From assembly GCA_905235785.1 (NCBI GenBank), contig CAJOMP010000003.1, forward strand, positions 16,578 through 59,376: a DNA stretch of 42,799 nt. The letters run 5' to 3'. The translations under genes were made by a program, and so were the position numbers. The notes under the pieces were generated by a model. The model saw only the letters and a list, made by a program, of their open reading frames with translations, ran no database searches and had not been told where the DNA came from. The DNA is from an uncultured Clostridia bacterium (GTDB lineage Bacteria > Bacillota > Clostridia > Christensenellales > Borkfalkiaceae). Positions 1 through 8,812 of this stretch are shown here, one piece after another. Position 1 is the stretch's first letter. Each line of letters begins with the position of its first letter.

Positions 1-35
1 AAATCGGCTGCCGCGCGGTTTTATATAAAATTTAA

Positions 36-626
36 TTACGACGATTTTTTAAGTTGAGACCAAAGCACGGTTGCAATCTGTAACGGAACGCCTATCGTAA
101 AAATGGCCCATAAATTATATGCTAAAGTTAAAAAAGTCAGGTATACGGTGGCGAGAGCCGTCCATATCAATACCGAAATAAGAATAAATGTAAATTTCCG
201 TTTTCCCCAGATACAGTTAAATATCAACAGTACGACCGCGGTAGAAGGCACTGCGGCAACGAATAATATCCATAACACTTCATCGATAAATATAATTCCG
301 TATGTAAACATAACAGTTGCTAAAATCCATACGAGCGAAACGGCAAGCAACGTTATTACGATTTTATTGCGTTTGTTTGTTCGGCTCGTATATTTTTTGT
401 CGTAAGAATCGTTTTCGACGTTCGTTACAAGATAGTCGAGACTTACTTCGTATAAATCGGCAAGGTCTTTTAATACGTCGATAGGCGGCGTTGCTTCGCC
501 GCGTTCCCATTTAGAAACCGACTTGTCGGTGTAATTCAGTTTTTCGGCAACTTCTATTTGCGTCATGTTGCGTTCCGTTCTTAATCTCGTGAGATTTTGC
601 GGAAGCGTTTCTTTAACAGTATTCAT
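36..626 (-). CDS. XRE-family HTH transcriptional regulator with C-terminal membrane segments
   Basis: N-terminal HTH (NLTRLRTERNMTQIEVAEKLNYTDKSVSKWERGEATPPIDVLKDLADLYEVSLDYL) followed by several hydrophobic segments. Confidence 0.9.
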   Translation of the reverse strand: MNTVKETLPQNLTRLRTERNMTQIEVAEKLNYTDKSVSKWERGEATPPIDVLKDLADLYEVSLDYLVTNVENDSYDKKYTSRTNKRNKIVITLLAVSLVWILATVMFTYGIIFIDEVLWILFVAAVPSTAVVLLIFNCIWGKRKFTFILISVLIWTALATVYLTFLTLAYNLWAIFTIGVPLQIATVLWSQLKKSS

Positions 627-879
627 ATAGCAATAATAGCATATTTTTTTGTTAAAATCAACGGTTTTTCGCTTGTTTTTTAGTCGATAGAATTAACTCT
701 CGTAAAAGTAGAATTGCAATTCTACGTATATTCTATGCCGCGGAAGAAAGGTTCTACCTTAAAAACTTGTAAAATCAAGCCGCTTGCAATACAATTTAAA
801 TATAAAAATTGCAAAACAGGGCGCGAAATGCCGTAATTAGAGACTTGCGTTTTGCGCGTAAATTTTAAGGAGAGAAAAA

Positions 880-1839
880 ATGACGAATATATATAATAAA
901 AAAGAAATGCCGTTGGTGTTTGCCGTCGACGACAATTACGCGCCGTTTTTGTGCGTTGCTTTAAGGTCGATAATAGACAACGCGTCGACTGACTATTATT
1001 ATAAGATTTACATTTTAAATACGGGGATATCCGAAAGCAACAAAGAAAGGATAACGAGTATAGCGGAAGAATTGACGGACGACCTTTCCGTCGAATATGT
1101 GGACGTTGCCGATCGTATGGACGCAATTAAGGACAAAACGGCGCTCCGCGATTATTATACGAACGCAATATATTACAGAATATTTATTCCGTCGCTTTTC
1201 CCGCAGTATGATAAAATACTGTATCTTGACAGCGATATGGTCTTTTTGGAAGATATTTCAAAGTTGTATGAAACCGATTTAGGGGATAATATTTTCGGCG
1301 CCGTACACGAAGAAGCGATGTCTTTTTTCGACGTGTTCGGCACTTATGCGGAAGAGTTTTTGGATGTTCCGCGTATGGAATATTTCAATTCGGGGCTTTT
1401 GCTTATAAATACCAAAGAATATATAAAGTCAGCCGTTGAACAAAGATTTATCGACCTTATGTTAAGGCATAAGTTTGAAGTCGCGCCCGATCAGGACTAT
1501 CTGAACGTTATTTGCAAAGGCAGAGTAAAGCATCTCGATATCGGTTGGAACAAAACCCCGATACCGGAAAAGAAATTTAAAGACAAAGATATTAAACTTA
1601 TACATTATAAACTTAATTTTAAACCTTGGCATTACGATAACGTGCGTTATCAGGACGCGTTCTGGAAATACGCTAAAAAGACGCCTTTTTACGACGATCT
1701 TTTAAAGATGCGCAACAATTATACGCAGGAAGAAAAGGATAAAGACAGTATTGCGTTTATCAATCTGCAAAAAATGGCGCACAGGCACACTGTCGGCATA
1801 AACAACTATAAACGTTTAATGATGAGAAGCGCAACGTAA
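880..1839 (+). CDS. Glycosyltransferase family 8 protein
   Basis: VFAVDDNYAPFLCVALRSI N-terminus, DSDM (DxD) motif, FNSGLLLIN and HY/KPW motifs typical of GT8; SD aaggag upstream. Confidence 0.9.
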   Translation: MTNIYNKKEMPLVFAVDDNYAPFLCVALRSIIDNASTDYYYKIYILNTGISESNKERITSIAEELTDDLSVEYVDVADRMDAIKDKTALRDYYTNAIYYRIFIPSLFPQYDKILYLDSDMVFLEDISKLYETDLGDNIFGAVHEEAMSFFDVFGTYAEEFLDVPRMEYFNSGLLLINTKEYIKSAVEQRFIDLMLRHKFEVAPDQDYLNVICKGRVKHLDIGWNKTPIPEKKFKDKDIKLIHYKLNFKPWHYDNVRYQDAFWKYAKKTPFYDDLLKMRNNYTQEEKDKDSIAFINLQKMAHRHTVGINNYKRLMMRSAT

Positions 1840-1900
1840 AATTATTAGAATAACAAATGAGAAAAGGCGTAACTTTGATGTTTAACTTTGGAGAATAGCC

Positions 1901-2518
1901 GTGATTTACGTGATGATCGTTTTATCAGCGTCCGTTTTTATCGGCGCAATGAATTGTCTGTTTGCGTTACCGACGTTTGACGGCGACGTGTGGCGAGTTG
2001 TTTTCAGCGTTGCTATGTCGGTTATCGCGGCTATTTTAATCGACGGCATTTTTGCCACGATAGTAAGGTGGATATTGCCGAAAAAATGGTTTTCACTCGA
2101 TAAAAAACGGTTTGCGGCGGGTAGGAGAGAGCGGCGTTTTTACGAAAGGCTCGGCATAAAAAAATGGAAAGACAAGGTAATAGAACTCGGTTGTTTTACC
2201 GGATTTCGCAAAAACAGGATAGCAGAACCCGCTAACAACGAGTATATAGGCAGGTATATTATCGAAGCGAATTACGGGATCGTCGTGCATATTGCGTGTA
2301 TGTTCTGCGGATATCTTGTATGCCTTTTATTTCCCGCGCATTGGTATTCCGTCGGTGTTCCCGTAGGATTTGTAAACATGATGCTTAATCTGTTTCCGCT
2401 TATGATACTCAGATATAATCTTCCTAAACTTCACTCGCTTTACCGTTTTAACCTTAAACGTGAAAAAGAGAATAAAACCGATATGCGCAAAGAAAAAGAG
2501 CCTTCTTTGATTGCATAA
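1901..2518 (+). CDS. Membrane protein resembling glycosyl-4,4'-diaponeurosporenoate acyltransferase (CrtO-like)
   Basis: GTG start with ggag SD; hydrophobic helices, FYERLGIKKWKDK motif and C-terminal NLFPLMILRYNLPKLHSLYR resembling CrtO-type acyltransferases. Confidence 0.6.
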   Translation: MIYVMIVLSASVFIGAMNCLFALPTFDGDVWRVVFSVAMSVIAAILIDGIFATIVRWILPKKWFSLDKKRFAAGRRERRFYERLGIKKWKDKVIELGCFTGFRKNRIAEPANNEYIGRYIIEANYGIVVHIACMFCGYLVCLLFPAHWYSVGVPVGFVNMMLNLFPLMILRYNLPKLHSLYRFNLKREKENKTDMRKEKEPSLIA

Positions 2519-2545
2519 GCACATACATATAGTTAATATAGCGAT

Positions 2546-2588
2546 AAAAAACCGAAAGTAATCGTTTACGTCGGTTTTTTTGTTTTTA
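2546..2588 (+). terminator. Rho-independent terminator
   Basis: aaaaaaccga...tcggttttttt hairpin followed by a T-tract. Confidence 0.7.
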
Positions 2589-2669
2589 CACGCTTTACTT
2601 ATTTTAAAAAAAGTAATAAAATAATAAAGTAACTGAAAGAAATAGAAATATTCTTATCGGAGATTAAAT

Positions 2670-3743
2670 ATGAAAATTATTCACACAGCGGATATGCATC
2701 TCGATTCCGTGATCGACACGTTGCCGTCAGATAAAAGCAAGATCCGCCGCGATGAGATTTTACATACTTTCGAGCGCCTTTGCGAATACGCGAAAGAGAA
2801 TAGCGTTAAAGTCGTGATAATAGCGGGCGACGCCTTTGACAGCCGGCGCGTTTCAAAGAAAACGACGGGGCGTTTTATAGAAGCGATTACAAACACCGAA
2901 GGCGTGGATTTTTTATATCTTTCGGGCAATCACGACGCCGCTTTTTTAGAAGAGCGTAAGGAAATGTTACCGCAGAATTTTAAAATCTTTGAAAACGAGT
3001 GGACGACTTTTAAGTATGATAATGTCGCTATAAGCGGCATAACTTTCGATAAATTCAACGCGCCGTTTGTTTACGACAACCTTAAACTCGACGCGGGCGA
3101 CGTCAATATCGTCTGTATGCACGGGCAAATTCTGGGGTATAAGTCGGAAGAAACGGCGGAAACCGTAAGTATTCCGATGCTTAAAAATAAAAACATCGAC
3201 TATCTCGCGCTCGGGCATATCCACTCGTATTCGGAAGGGAAAATCGACGAGCGTGGAACTTACGCTTATTGCGGTTGTCCCGACGGCAGGGGATTTGACG
3301 AAACGGGCGTAAAAGGATTTGTGTTGCTTAACGTCGAAGGGCGAAAAGTCGATAAAAAATTCGTACCGTTTTGCAGTAGGATTTTCGCCGAAAAAGAGTT
3401 TAACGTGGAAAACGAGAGTTCTTTTTATACTTTCCGCAATAAGGTTATCGAAGAATTGAAAGGCGAATATCCGCCTGAAAGCCTCGTAAAAGCGGTAATT
3501 ACGGGTTCGCACTCGGCGGAGTTTTTGGTCGATAGAGAAGATTTGTCGGCAAGATTAAACGAAAATTTCTTTTTTGCAAAAGTGTACGATAAAACCGTCA
3601 TAAAATTATCCGCGGATGATTACGCTCTTGATAAATCGGTGCGCGGCGAGTTTGTGCGGACGGTCTTAAACAGCGACCTTTCCGATGAAGATAAAAATGC
3701 CGTGATTCTGACGGGGCTGAACGCGTTAAAGGGGGAACTGTAA
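2670..3743 (+). CDS. Metallophosphoesterase / DNA repair exonuclease, SbcD/YhaO-like
   Basis: HTADMHLDS, GDAFDS, SGNHD, HGQ and GHIHS motifs of calcineurin-like nucleases; adjacent to an SbcC-like ATPase. Confidence 0.9.
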   Translation: MKIIHTADMHLDSVIDTLPSDKSKIRRDEILHTFERLCEYAKENSVKVVIIAGDAFDSRRVSKKTTGRFIEAITNTEGVDFLYLSGNHDAAFLEERKEMLPQNFKIFENEWTTFKYDNVAISGITFDKFNAPFVYDNLKLDAGDVNIVCMHGQILGYKSEETAETVSIPMLKNKNIDYLALGHIHSYSEGKIDERGTYAYCGCPDGRGFDETGVKGFVLLNVEGRKVDKKFVPFCSRIFAEKEFNVENESSFYTFRNKVIEELKGEYPPESLVKAVITGSHSAEFLVDREDLSARLNENFFFAKVYDKTVIKLSADDYALDKSVRGEFVRTVLNSDLSDEDKNAVILTGLNALKGEL

Positions 3744-3744
3744 T

Positions 3745-5766
3745 ATGAAAATAATTAACTGTTACGTTTCTTCTTTCGGGAAGTTGAAAGATTTTTCCTT
3801 TGATTTTACGGACGGGTTAAACACCGTAAAGCATGATAACGGCTGGGGGAAAAGCACCTTCGCGTCTTTTATTAAGTCGATGTTTTACGGACTTGACGAC
3901 TCTAAACGCGGGATAGACGACAACGAGCGAAAAAAGTTCGCGCCGTGGAATTCGACGGAAAAATTCGGCGGCAATCTGACTTTCGAGTGGAAGGGCGGAA
4001 AATATAAAATAGAGCGTTTTTTCGGAGCGAAATCGTCCGAAGATGCTGTAAAACTTTACGACCTTTCTACAAATAAAGTTTATACCGAAGGGAAAGCGGT
4101 GGAAAATCTCGGCAAGCGCGTGTTCAGTATAGACGAAGAAGGGTTTTTATCAACGACGTATTTTTCTCAAAAAGATTTTGAAATAAAAAGCAATACGAGC
4201 ATTACGGCAAAATTCAACGAAGTGTGCGAAATACAGGATTCGGACGCGTTCGATAATGCGCTTTTTAAGCTCGACGGAAAAATAAAAGAATTGAAATCTC
4301 GCGGAGATAAAGGCAGAATAGCCGATTTGAAACGTTCGCTTGTTGCGACGGAAGAAAATATAGAGCGCGCTAAACAATCGGTAAAAACAATCGAAAGTTT
4401 AAAAACCGATTTAGGGATAATAAAGGGCGAAAGCGAAACTCTCGGAGAGAAGATAAAATCGCTTACCGAACGCGTGGAAGCGGCGGGCAAAAGAGAAGCC
4501 GCTGCGGAGCGAAAAAAACGTTATGACGCTCTAAATGCGGAGATTGCGGAATTAAATGCCGAAAAATCGCGCGCGGAGAAAGTGTTAAACGATAAAACCG
4601 TTACGGAACAGCAGGTTGACGATTGCGAAAAGTGTATTCGCGATTTGTACGATATGAGCGTAAAAAAAGAAACGCTGAAAAAGGATCTCGAAGATTATGC
4701 GCCGCAAGCAAAGGTTGACAAAGCGCCGAAAATCCCGAAATTACTATTTATCGTTCTCGCTGTTGCGTGCGTTTTGTTTGCGTGCGGAATAATTCTTGCG
4801 TTTACCGCAGGGCTTTGGGGGCTTTCTTTTGCGGTAGCGGGGGTAATCGCCGCGTTGATTTCTTTTGCCTATATTGTTTCGTCAAGGAAGAAATATTTTG
4901 ACTTAAAAACGAGCGACGGCAAACTTGCGGAGATATACGAGCGTAAAAAACGCGCGTTTTCCGAGTGTGAAGAAAGCGAACGGAAACTCGAACGCGGGCT
5001 TGACGAGTATTTTTCGGCGTTCGGTTTTTCGGAAAACAATTTGTCATATCAACAAAAATTAAACCTTTTAAAAGACGCCGTGAAAATGCGTGATGAGTGC
5101 GACAGAGCGATAGAAAAAAGGTCTTCGGAACTTAAAAGTCTTTCGGATTTTGCCGCGGTAAATGGCGGTGATACGGAGAGCGTTTCGGAACTGAACGAAC
5201 AGCTGAAAATCGCCGCGGACTGGTATAAAAACAAGATAAGCGAAGCCGAACGGATAAAATCGAGAATAGACGCGCTTGAAAATGCATCCGACAGCCTTTT
5301 AGATATCGAAAACAGAGGGGCGGAACTTAAAGAGCAACTTAAAGAGTGCGAAAAAGAGTTAAAAATTCTGACTTTAACGGCGGAATTTTTGAATACAGCG
5401 GACGAAGCGCTTAAAATCAGATATAGAACGCCGTTGCAGGACAGCCTTAATAAGTATATCGGTAAGATTTCGGGCGCGGATATTTCCGTCGCTATCGATA
5501 CGGATATGAAAGTTTCGGTAAATGTAGCGGGGGCGGAAAGGGAAACGGAATTTTTCAGCAAGGGATACCGTAATTTATTTGAAATATGCAAGCGTTTTGC
5601 GCTTACGGATATTCTTTTTACCGTTGAAAAACCGTTTATAATACTTGACGACCCGTTCTATAATCTTGACGACGGAAAAACGGTCGCGGCGCTGGAACTT
5701 GTAAAACAACTGTCCGCGGAATATCAGATAATATATCTTGTATGCCACGAATCGCGGATAGCGTAA
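3745..5766 (+). CDS. SbcC/YhaN-like AAA ATPase with coiled coil and central transmembrane hairpin
   Basis: Walker A DNGWGKSTF, Walker B FIILDDPFYNLDD, long charged coiled coils, two hydrophobic helices LLFIVLAVACVLFACGIILAF / GLSFAVAGVIAALISFAYIV. Confidence 0.85.
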   Translation: MKIINCYVSSFGKLKDFSFDFTDGLNTVKHDNGWGKSTFASFIKSMFYGLDDSKRGIDDNERKKFAPWNSTEKFGGNLTFEWKGGKYKIERFFGAKSSEDAVKLYDLSTNKVYTEGKAVENLGKRVFSIDEEGFLSTTYFSQKDFEIKSNTSITAKFNEVCEIQDSDAFDNALFKLDGKIKELKSRGDKGRIADLKRSLVATEENIERAKQSVKTIESLKTDLGIIKGESETLGEKIKSLTERVEAAGKREAAAERKKRYDALNAEIAELNAEKSRAEKVLNDKTVTEQQVDDCEKCIRDLYDMSVKKETLKKDLEDYAPQAKVDKAPKIPKLLFIVLAVACVLFACGIILAFTAGLWGLSFAVAGVIAALISFAYIVSSRKKYFDLKTSDGKLAEIYERKKRAFSECEESERKLERGLDEYFSAFGFSENNLSYQQKLNLLKDAVKMRDECDRAIEKRSSELKSLSDFAAVNGGDTESVSELNEQLKIAADWYKNKISEAERIKSRIDALENASDSLLDIENRGAELKEQLKECEKELKILTLTAEFLNTADEALKIRYRTPLQDSLNKYIGKISGADISVAIDTDMKVSVNVAGAERETEFFSKGYRNLFEICKRFALTDILFTVEKPFIILDDPFYNLDDGKTVAALELVKQLSAEYQIIYLVCHESRIA

Positions 5767-5784
5767 CCGAAGCGGAAAAACTAA

Positions 5785-6249
5785 ATGGACAAAAAGATAC
5801 TTAAAATCGAACTTGTGCCCGACGGGTGTTGGTATTCTAATCTTCGCGCCGTGCTTTCCGCAAAAGAGTGGAATTACATTAAAGCGAAAGCCAAGGAAAG
5901 GGCGGGCGGCAAGTGCGCAATCTGCGGGAAAAAAACTAATTATCTCGACGCGCACGAGCAGTGGAGTTACGACGAGAAAAAAGGCGTCCAGAAACTTATC
6001 GGCATTATCGCCGTGTGTAAGGATTGCCACAGCGTTATACACATAGGCAGAACATCGCTTGTCGGCAATATCGAAAAAGCGGAAAATCATTATTTAAAAG
6101 TAAACGGCGCGACTTACGCGGAATACCGCGCGGCGCTTAAAAAGGCTAACGAAGAACATAGGCGGCGAAACGAAGTGTCCGAGTGGTCGCTCGACATTTC
6201 TTATCTTAAAGATTATTTAGACGAAGGAGATACAAGTGGAAATCATTGA
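5785..6249 (+). CDS. HNH-type zinc-containing protein / putative nuclease
   Basis: CAICGKKTNYLDAHEQW...VCKDCHSVIH pattern (CxxC, H, CxxCH). Confidence 0.65.
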   Translation: MDKKILKIELVPDGCWYSNLRAVLSAKEWNYIKAKAKERAGGKCAICGKKTNYLDAHEQWSYDEKKGVQKLIGIIAVCKDCHSVIHIGRTSLVGNIEKAENHYLKVNGATYAEYRAALKKANEEHRRRNEVSEWSLDISYLKDYLDEGDTSGNH

Positions 6250-7030
6250 CGCGCACGCGCATATTTATCCTGCGAAGATAGCGGCAAAAGCAACGGACGC
6301 GATAGGAGCGTTTTACGATATCAAAATGGCGATGCCTGCGGGAATTCCCGACAGACTTATCGAAGTCGGTAAAAAGGCGGGAATTTCTCGGTTTGTCGTG
6401 CACTCTTGCGCAACGAAAGCGGCGCAGGTCAGGTCGATAAACGAGTTCATCAAAAAGGAAATAGACGAGCATCCGGAATTTCTCGGATTTATGACTTTGC
6501 ATCAGGATCTTACGGAAGAACAGGTGGAAGAAGAGATCGAGTGGTGTTTAAAAAACGGGTTCAAAGGCATAAAGTTGCACCCCGATTTTCAGAAATTTTA
6601 TATCGACGGCGAAAACGCGGAAAAGTTTTACCGCGCGGCGGGCGATAAACTTCCTATATTGTTTCACACGGGCGACAACAGATACGAGTATTCTAAACCG
6701 CACAGACTTGCGAAAATTGCCGCAAAGTATAGAAACGTCAATTTTATCGGCGCGCATTTCGGCGGCTATCGCTGTTGGGACGAAGTGGATTGCTATATGG
6801 GGCTCGATAACGTGTATTTCGACACTTGTTCGTCGTTGCCGTTTATTTCGGCGGAAAAGGCGGAAGGTTTAATAAGAAAATTCGGCGCGGAAAAATTCTT
6901 TTTCGGTACGGATTTCCCGATGTGGGACGCAAGTGAAGAGATAGAGCGTTTCAATAAACTTTCGCTTTCCGATAATGAAAAAGAAAAGATTTTGGCGCTG
7001 AATATAAAAACGTTGCTTAAACTTGATTGA
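6236..7030 (+). CDS. Amidohydrolase family (amidohydrolase_2) TIM-barrel protein
   Basis: GTG start with aaggag SD; IIDAHAHIYP, GIKLHPDFQ, LFHTGDN, GAHFGG, FGTDFPMWD motifs. Confidence 0.85.
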   Translation: MEIIDAHAHIYPAKIAAKATDAIGAFYDIKMAMPAGIPDRLIEVGKKAGISRFVVHSCATKAAQVRSINEFIKKEIDEHPEFLGFMTLHQDLTEEQVEEEIEWCLKNGFKGIKLHPDFQKFYIDGENAEKFYRAAGDKLPILFHTGDNRYEYSKPHRLAKIAAKYRNVNFIGAHFGGYRCWDEVDCYMGLDNVYFDTCSSLPFISAEKAEGLIRKFGAEKFFFGTDFPMWDASEEIERFNKLSLSDNEKEKILALNIKTLLKLD

Positions 7031-7046
7031 AACGGATTTAAAACGC

Positions 7047-7075
7047 TTGACAAAGTCAGGCGTAATCGTTATAAT
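7047..7075 (+). promoter_or_regulatory. Sigma-A promoter upstream of T-box leader
   Basis: TTGACA (7047-7052), 17-bp spacer, TATAAT (7070-7075): full consensus. Confidence 0.85.
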
Positions 7076-7120
7076 TATAAAAAAAATATTTTGTTAAGAA
7101 ATATATTCAATAATATTCAA

Positions 7121-7380
7121 TGCGATAACGGAGATATTCCGTAGTTCGGGGCTTAAAGAGAGTCGGCGGGTGGTGTAAGCCGACGGAACCGATACGGTCG
7201 CTCACTCCGTTGCAGGCGTGGTGAAAGGGAAACCGAGTAATTGCGTTCGTAACCCCGCGTTAAGGGGAAATAGAGAGATTGCGCGGCTTAAAAACGTTAA
7301 ATTTAGCCAAGGCGCAGTAAAACGGGTGGTACCGCGGTTATTTCGTCCCGAACTGTTGTTCAGTTCGGGCGTTTTTTTAT
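7121..7380 (+). ncRNA. T-box leader riboswitch, putative CUC (Leu) specifier
   Basis: T-box sequence gggtggtaccgcg at 7324-7336; downstream terminator cccgaactgttgttcagttcggg + T7; AGAGAG motif; Stem I base aacggag (7127-7133) pairs with ctccgtt (7205-7211); specifier loop tcgCTCa places CTC at 7201-7203. Confidence 0.9.
7344..7378 (+). terminator. T-box leader intrinsic terminator
   Basis: cccgaactgttgttcagttcggg followed by gttttttt. Confidence 0.85.
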
Positions 7381-7405
7381 TCAATCACTAATAGAGGAGG
7401 GTATT

Positions 7406-8812
7406 ATGAAAAAAATATCGATATGCGACACGTCGCTGAAAGTAATCGGTACGGGCATGGCGAACGTACTGTCATTTAAAGAAAAACTGGAAATAGCGAA
7501 GCGACTTAGCGAACTGTGCGTTGACTGTATCGAAGTTAACCCTTCCAAAAGCGATAAAGCGGACGAGATTTTAATAAAAACGATTTGTAATTGCGTCGGT
7601 AAATCCGTAGTGTCCTGCGTTTCGGGCGATACGGCGGAACAGATCGAAGCGAATTATGCGCTGATAGCGGGCGCGAAAAGAAAACGGCTTAACGTTGTTA
7701 TTCCGGTTTCGCCCATACAAATGGAATATACGCTCGGTAAAAAACCCGCGTCGGTTTTGGAACAATTAAAAACGCTTATCTTAAAGGCGGTTTCCCTTTG
7801 CGAAGACGTTGAAGTTTCTTTGGTCGACGCGACGCGCGCCGAACCCGACTTTTTATACGGCGCTATCAAAACGGCGATAGAGTGCGGGGCAAAGACCGTA
7901 TCGGTGGACGATATCGCGGGCACAATGCTCCCCGAAGAGTTCACTGCGTTCGTCAAGGGTATAATCGATAACGTTCCGCAAATTGCAAGCGTAAATCTCG
8001 TTGTCGGAGCAAGCGACGTTCTCGGAATGGGGGTTGCGAACGCGCTTTCGGCAATCGCCGCGGGCGCCGACGGAATAAAGGTTTCTTCCGTTAAAACCGA
8101 CGCTTTGCCTTCTACCGAAAGAATTTCCGCCGCAATGGAAAATATCGGCGTAAAACGCGGTTACGACACTAATCTTAATAAAACGGCTATTAAACGCCTT
8201 GTTTCCGCTATCGCAGAACTTTCGACCGTTAAAAGCGAAAAATCCGCGACGAGCGTTTCGGAAGAGCAAGTCGAATCTCTTTCAAAAGAACTTTCGCTTT
8301 CCGCGCTGTCGAAAATCATAAAAAAACGCGGTTACGATTTGGGCGCCGACGACGTTAAAAAGGTTTATTCCGAGTTTATCAGACTTTCCGACAAGAAAGA
8401 AGTCAACACCAAAGAACTCGACGCGATAATCGCGGCTAACGCTTTGCAAGTGCAGGAAACTTATTCGCTTGAAAACTTTTCCGTGTACACGAGCAACGTT
8501 TTGCCGTCAACCGCAAGCATAACTCTCTTAAAAGACGGCAAGTCGCACAGCGGACTTTCGTACGGCAACGGTCCTGTTGACGCGGCGTTTCTTGCCATCG
8601 AGTCGGTAACCGGCAGACATATCGAACTCGACGATTTCGACCTGTCGGCGGTAACGGAAGGTAAAGAAGCTATGGGACAAGCGATAGTTAAACTGCGCCA
8701 TAACGGGGTAATATATTCGGGCAGGGGAATTTCTACCGATATAGTCGGCGCTTCTATCCGCGCTTATCTCGGCGCTATAAATAAAATAGTATACGAGGAG
8801 AGTAAAAAATGA
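7406..8812 (+). CDS. LeuA-like (2-isopropylmalate synthase family) protein with C-terminal LeuA dimer domain; catalytic motifs missing
   Basis: HMGL-like TIM barrel (SLVDATRAEPDFL, SVDDIAGTMLPEEF, DVLGMGVANALSAIAAGADGIKVS) and C-terminal regulatory-like domain (ITLLKDGKSHSGLSYGNGPVDAAFLAIESVTG); lacks DxTLRDGEQ and HxHND. Confidence 0.8.
   Translation: MKKISICDTSLKVIGTGMANVLSFKEKLEIAKRLSELCVDCIEVNPSKSDKADEILIKTICNCVGKSVVSCVSGDTAEQIEANYALIAGAKRKRLNVVIPVSPIQMEYTLGKKPASVLEQLKTLILKAVSLCEDVEVSLVDATRAEPDFLYGAIKTAIECGAKTVSVDDIAGTMLPEEFTAFVKGIIDNVPQIASVNLVVGASDVLGMGVANALSAIAAGADGIKVSSVKTDALPSTERISAAMENIGVKRGYDTNLNKTAIKRLVSAIAELSTVKSEKSATSVSEEQVESLSKELSLSALSKIIKKRGYDLGADDVKKVYSEFIRLSDKKEVNTKELDAIIAANALQVQETYSLENFSVYTSNVLPSTASITLLKDGKSHSGLSYGNGPVDAAFLAIESVTGRHIELDDFDLSAVTEGKEAMGQAIVKLRHNGVIYSGRGISTDIVGASIRAYLGAINKIVYEESKK

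Noticed and set aside
722-1126. 134-aa minus-strand ORF overlapping the start of the GT8 gene
   Set aside because: Low-complexity Arg/Ser/Phe-rich translation with no family match; the GT8 gene explains the region.
2967-3512. Antisense ORF opposite the SbcD-like gene (similar cases at 5049-5591, 34870-35430, 39649-40188)
   Set aside because: Long antisense open frames are a by-product of local codon composition; the plus-strand genes are clearly real.
7202-7384. Minus-strand 60-aa ORF
   Set aside because: Lies within the T-box leader; RNA structure explains the sequence.
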